From Flavobacteriaceae bacterium (GTDB lineage: Bacteria > Bacteroidota > Bacteroidia > Flavobacteriales > Flavobacteriaceae): a stretch of DNA of 9,392 bases. A program made the position numbers and the translations under genes. Below are positions 6,717 to 9,392 of the stretch, in pieces. The DNA is taken from assembly GCA_947377425.1 (NCBI GenBank), contig CANCFZ010000084.1:1-9392 (forward strand). The letters are read 5' to 3'. Within the stretch, counting starts at the first letter, position 1, and each line of letters opens with the position of its first letter. Below the pieces are notes generated by a model, which was not told the DNA's origin, ran no database searches, and saw only the letters and a list, made by a program, of their open reading frames with translations.

Positions 6717-9143
6717 ATGCAAAACCTTTCCATAAAGAAAACTAACAAGTTTTCAATTCTAATTTTAATATTTTTTTTAACTGGTTTAACTGCAACAGCA
6801 CAAGAAAAAATAAGTCTTGACGAAGATTGGAAATTTCATTTTGGAAATTCTTCAAATCCCAATAAAGATTTTGATTACGGAAATATCTTGTTATTTCATA
6901 AGTCAAATGTGTTTGAAACCACTATTGTTAGTCCGAAATTCATTGATACCGCTTGGAGCAAAGTCAACATCCCTCACGATTGGTTGGTTGAACTTCCATT
7001 TGTAAAATCAACCACACATGAAATGGATAGTCACGGTTATAAACCTGTTGGAGCCACTTTTTCTGAAACCAGTATTGGTTGGTATCGCAAACATTTTTCT
7101 GTCGATAAATCGAAAAGCAATAAACGATTCGAACTTAAATTTGATGGAATATACAGAAATGCTGAAATTTGGTTGAACGGATTTTATGTTGGCACCAATT
7201 TTAGCGGTTATCTTGGAAATTCTTACGATGTTTCGGATTACATCAATTTTGAAGGAGATAATTTGATTGTGGTTCGAGTTGATGCTACTCAAAGCGAAGG
7301 TTGGTTTTATGAAGGTGCCGGAATCTACAGACACGTTTGGTTGAACATCACCGACAAACTTTTCATTCCTGAAGATGGTTTGTATATTCATTCAGATGTA
7401 AATGGGAAAAATGCCATTGTAAATATTGAAACCACTGTTCAAAATAATAATTTAAATACTTCCAATTGCTCGGTTTACACCTATATTACCAATAGAAATG
7501 GAAAAATTTTAGCCAAAACATCAGAACAAAAAATAAAAATAGGCGTTAACAAAGACTTCACAGTTAAACAAAAATTAAATCTCAATAACGTTAATCTTTG
7601 GTCGTTAGAAAATCCGTCTTTGTATAAAGTGGTTTCTGTTGTAAAATCAGGCAACCAAATTGTGTATCAAACCAAAACGCGATTCGGAATTAAAACAGTA
7701 AAATTTGATGCAAACGAAGGCTTTTTCTTGAACGGAAAACACATCAAAATTCAAGGTACTAACAACCATCAAGATCATGCCGGAATTGGAAGCGCATTAC
7801 CCGATTATGTTCAATATTACCGAATTAAATTATTAAAAGAAATGGGGTCCAATGCTTATAGAACCAGTCATCATGCACCAACTCCAGAACTTCTAGAAGC
7901 CTGCGATAGTTTAGGAATGTTGGTTTTAGATGAGCAACGTTTATTAAATAGTAGTTCCGAATATGCTAATCAATTCAAACGATTAATTAAACGCGATAGA
8001 AATCATCCATCCGTATTTTTATGGTCAATAGGAAATGAAGAACAAACCGTTCAAGCAAATGAGTATGGAAAACGAATTGCACAATCGCTTTTAGCTATTC
8101 AAAAAGATTTAGATCCAAGCAGAACTAGCACTTATGCTGCTGACATGGGCAATGATTTTAAAGGTGTAAATGAAGTAATTCCTATTCGTGGATTCAATTA
8201 CAGAGAATATGCACTAGCCGATTATCATCGAGATCATCCGAATCAGCCATTGCTTGGGACCGAAATGGGAAGCACTGTTACTACTCGTGGAATTTACGAA
8301 AAAGACAGCATTCGAGCTTATGTTCCCGATCAAGATATTACTGCTCCTTGGTGGGCAAGCAAAGCAGAAACTTGGTGGAAATTATCAGCAGAAAACAAAT
8401 ATTGGTTGGGTGGATTTGTTTGGACTGGTTTCGATTATCGTGGTGAACCAACGCCTTATCAATGGCCAAATATCAATTCGCATTTTGGAATATTAGATGT
8501 TTGTGGTTTCCCAAAAAACATTTATTACTATTATAAAAGTTGGTGGACCGATGAAGCTATTTTACACATTTCACCACATTGGAATTGGCCAGAAAAAATA
8601 GGAAAACCAATAGATGTTTGGGTAAATTCAAATGCCAATGAAGTAGAACTTTTCTTAAACGGAAAAAGTTTAGGCAAAAAAAACATGCCGAGAAACAGTC
8701 ATTTGCAATGGGATGTGAATTATGAACCTGGAACTTTGGAAGCGGTTGGTTATAAAAAAGGCAAAAAACTCACTTCAAAAGTGGAAACTACAGGAAATGC
8801 TTATAACGTTGTGCTTTCACCAGATAAAACCATTTTAACTCCCAATGGAAAAGACGCAACGGTAATCAATATTTCGATTACAGATGAAAAAGGGCGTGAG
8901 GTTCCGATTGCTGATAATATGGTGAAATTCTATATTTCTGGTGATGCTAAAATTATTGGAGTAGGAAATGGCGATCCAAGTTCACACGAACCCGATCAGT
9001 GTATAGATGGGGTTTGGCAACGAAGTGCTTTTAACGGCAAATGCCAAGTAATTGTTCAAGCTGGAAAAACCGTTGGAGAAGTAAAATTTGAAGCAAAATC
9101 AAATGAATTGCGTTCGGCTTCAGTTATTTTAAACATCAAATAA
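6717..9143 (+). CDS. Secreted GH2 beta-galactosidase with C-terminal accessory domains
   Basis: The 808-residue protein starts with a signal peptide (hydrophobic core about 12-24, likely cut after TATA, before Gln29) and no lipobox, so it is a soluble exported protein, probably periplasmic. Domains in order: GH2 sugar-binding jelly roll (about 33-215, with WYRKHF, NAEIWLNG, EGAGIYRHVWL), an immunoglobulin-like domain (about 220-328), and a TIM barrel (about 330-615). Two beta-sandwich domains follow: 620-690 (DUF4982-like, VELFLNGKSLG) and 695-808 (Invasin/Big-like, VVLSPDKTILTPNGKDATVI). The acid/base is Glu441 in WSIGNEEQ and the nucleophile Glu516 in LGTEMGS. The NNHQDHAG segment (349-356) replaces the NRHEHHP type of LacZ, typical of this Bacteroidetes subgroup. 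Beta-galactosidase is chosen from the galactan context; other GH2 activities are not excluded by sequence alone. It probably degrades the oligomers made by the GH53 enzyme. Confidence 0.88.
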   Translation: MQNLSIKKTNKFSILILIFFLTGLTATAQEKISLDEDWKFHFGNSSNPNKDFDYGNILLFHKSNVFETTIVSPKFIDTAWSKVNIPHDWLVELPFVKSTTHEMDSHGYKPVGATFSETSIGWYRKHFSVDKSKSNKRFELKFDGIYRNAEIWLNGFYVGTNFSGYLGNSYDVSDYINFEGDNLIVVRVDATQSEGWFYEGAGIYRHVWLNITDKLFIPEDGLYIHSDVNGKNAIVNIETTVQNNNLNTSNCSVYTYITNRNGKILAKTSEQKIKIGVNKDFTVKQKLNLNNVNLWSLENPSLYKVVSVVKSGNQIVYQTKTRFGIKTVKFDANEGFFLNGKHIKIQGTNNHQDHAGIGSALPDYVQYYRIKLLKEMGSNAYRTSHHAPTPELLEACDSLGMLVLDEQRLLNSSSEYANQFKRLIKRDRNHPSVFLWSIGNEEQTVQANEYGKRIAQSLLAIQKDLDPSRTSTYAADMGNDFKGVNEVIPIRGFNYREYALADYHRDHPNQPLLGTEMGSTVTTRGIYEKDSIRAYVPDQDITAPWWASKAETWWKLSAENKYWLGGFVWTGFDYRGEPTPYQWPNINSHFGILDVCGFPKNIYYYYKSWWTDEAILHISPHWNWPEKIGKPIDVWVNSNANEVELFLNGKSLGKKNMPRNSHLQWDVNYEPGTLEAVGYKKGKKLTSKVETTGNAYNVVLSPDKTILTPNGKDATVINISITDEKGREVPIADNMVKFYISGDAKIIGVGNGDPSSHEPDQCIDGVWQRSAFNGKCQVIVQAGKTVGEVKFEAKSNELRSASVILNIK

Positions 9144-9162
9144 AAGCCACAAAATTTATCTT

Positions 9163-9392
9163 ATGAAAAAAAAAATAATAAAAAACACAACGAAACATTT
9201 TGAAAAATTGTTTCATAACCAACCGGAATATATTTTTCTTTCGCCAGGAAGAATCAATATTATTGGAGAACATGTAGATTACAATGATGGTTTTGTTTTA
9301 CCTGCAGCTATTAACAAATACATCTGTTTTGCCATTTCCAAAAATCAAAATTCAGAATGCACCATCATCGCTAAAGATTTGAATGAAGCTTA
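9163..9392 (+). CDS. galK: Galactokinase, N-terminal part (3' end outside window)
   Basis: Galactokinase phosphorylates alpha-D-galactose with ATP to galactose 1-phosphate, the entry to the Leloir pathway. Only the first 76 codons are present; the frame is open to the window edge. The galactokinase signature is clear: SPGRINIIGEHVDYNDG (27-43), with Arg30, Glu36, His37 and Asp39 matching the galactose-binding residues known from the family. VLPAAINKYI follows. The ATG at 9163 is 19 bases after the GH2 stop, and the next 10 bases are all A, encoding the Lys-rich start. It is the fourth gene of the operon. GHMP-family kinases include mevalonate and homoserine kinases, but the signature and the neighbours make galactokinase the firm choice. 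Confidence 0.93.
   Translation, partial: MKKKIIKNTTKHFEKLFHNQPEYIFLSPGRINIIGEHVDYNDGFVLPAAINKYICFAISKNQNSECTIIAKDLNEA

Noticed and set aside
7008..7391. 127-codon open frame on the - strand inside the GH2 gene
   Set aside because: It lies wholly within a well-supported GH2 sugar-binding domain, has no recognisable domain and no promoter-like site; its length is plausible by chance.
8254..8496. 80-codon + strand frame inside the GH2 barrel
   Set aside because: It is an out-of-frame shadow across the conserved nucleophile region, which is clearly coding in the GH2 frame.

Overview
The window looks like chromosome of a member of the Bacteroidota, most likely Flavobacteriaceae (Flavobacterium-like). 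It is strongly AT-rich and has weak Shine-Dalgarno sequences. Promoter-like sites fit the Bacteroidetes consensus (TTG, about 19 bases, TAnnTTTG). The TonB-family protein has the Gly/Asn/Ser-rich linker typical of that group. This assignment rests on pattern recognition; no search was run.

Left part (1-3310), envelope energisation and housekeeping: a left-truncated TonB-family energy transducer on the + strand converges on an overlapping exbB-exbD-like pair on the - strand. A single bidirectional hairpin terminator (804-835) separates them. Together they could form a proton-motive-force-driven motor for outer-membrane transport. A 127-base divergent intergenic region follows, then folC (folylpolyglutamate/dihydrofolate synthase) on the + strand.

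Middle (3311-3488): a tRNA-Val(TAC) gene with a textbook Bacteroidetes promoter and a strong terminator hairpin. The terminator also lies just past the end of the convergent regulator gene.

Right part (3491-9392), a compact galactan/galactose catabolic module: a GntR-type regulator with a LacI/periplasmic-binding-protein-like effector domain (- strand) is divergent from galM (aldose 1-epimerase). galM is followed by a GH53 endo-beta-1,4-galactanase lipoprotein, a secreted GH2 beta-galactosidase with C-terminal accessory domains, and galK, which is cut by the window end. Gaps of 3, 5 and 19 bases indicate one operon. The inferred flow: GH53 cuts beta-1,4-galactan (pectic galactan / type I arabinogalactan side chains), GH2 releases galactose from the oligomers, GalM interconverts the anomers, and GalK phosphorylates alpha-galactose into the Leloir pathway. 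The control region between regulator and operon carries three helically spaced ACTGGT repeats that are good operator candidates. No SusC/SusD pair, sugar transporter or galT is visible; these would have to lie to the right or elsewhere.

Nothing here demands a wholly new system. The most interesting points are the repeat array in the regulatory region, the regulator/galactan pairing, the opposed TonB and ExbBD genes, and the sequence deviations in the ExbB/ExbD-like proteins.
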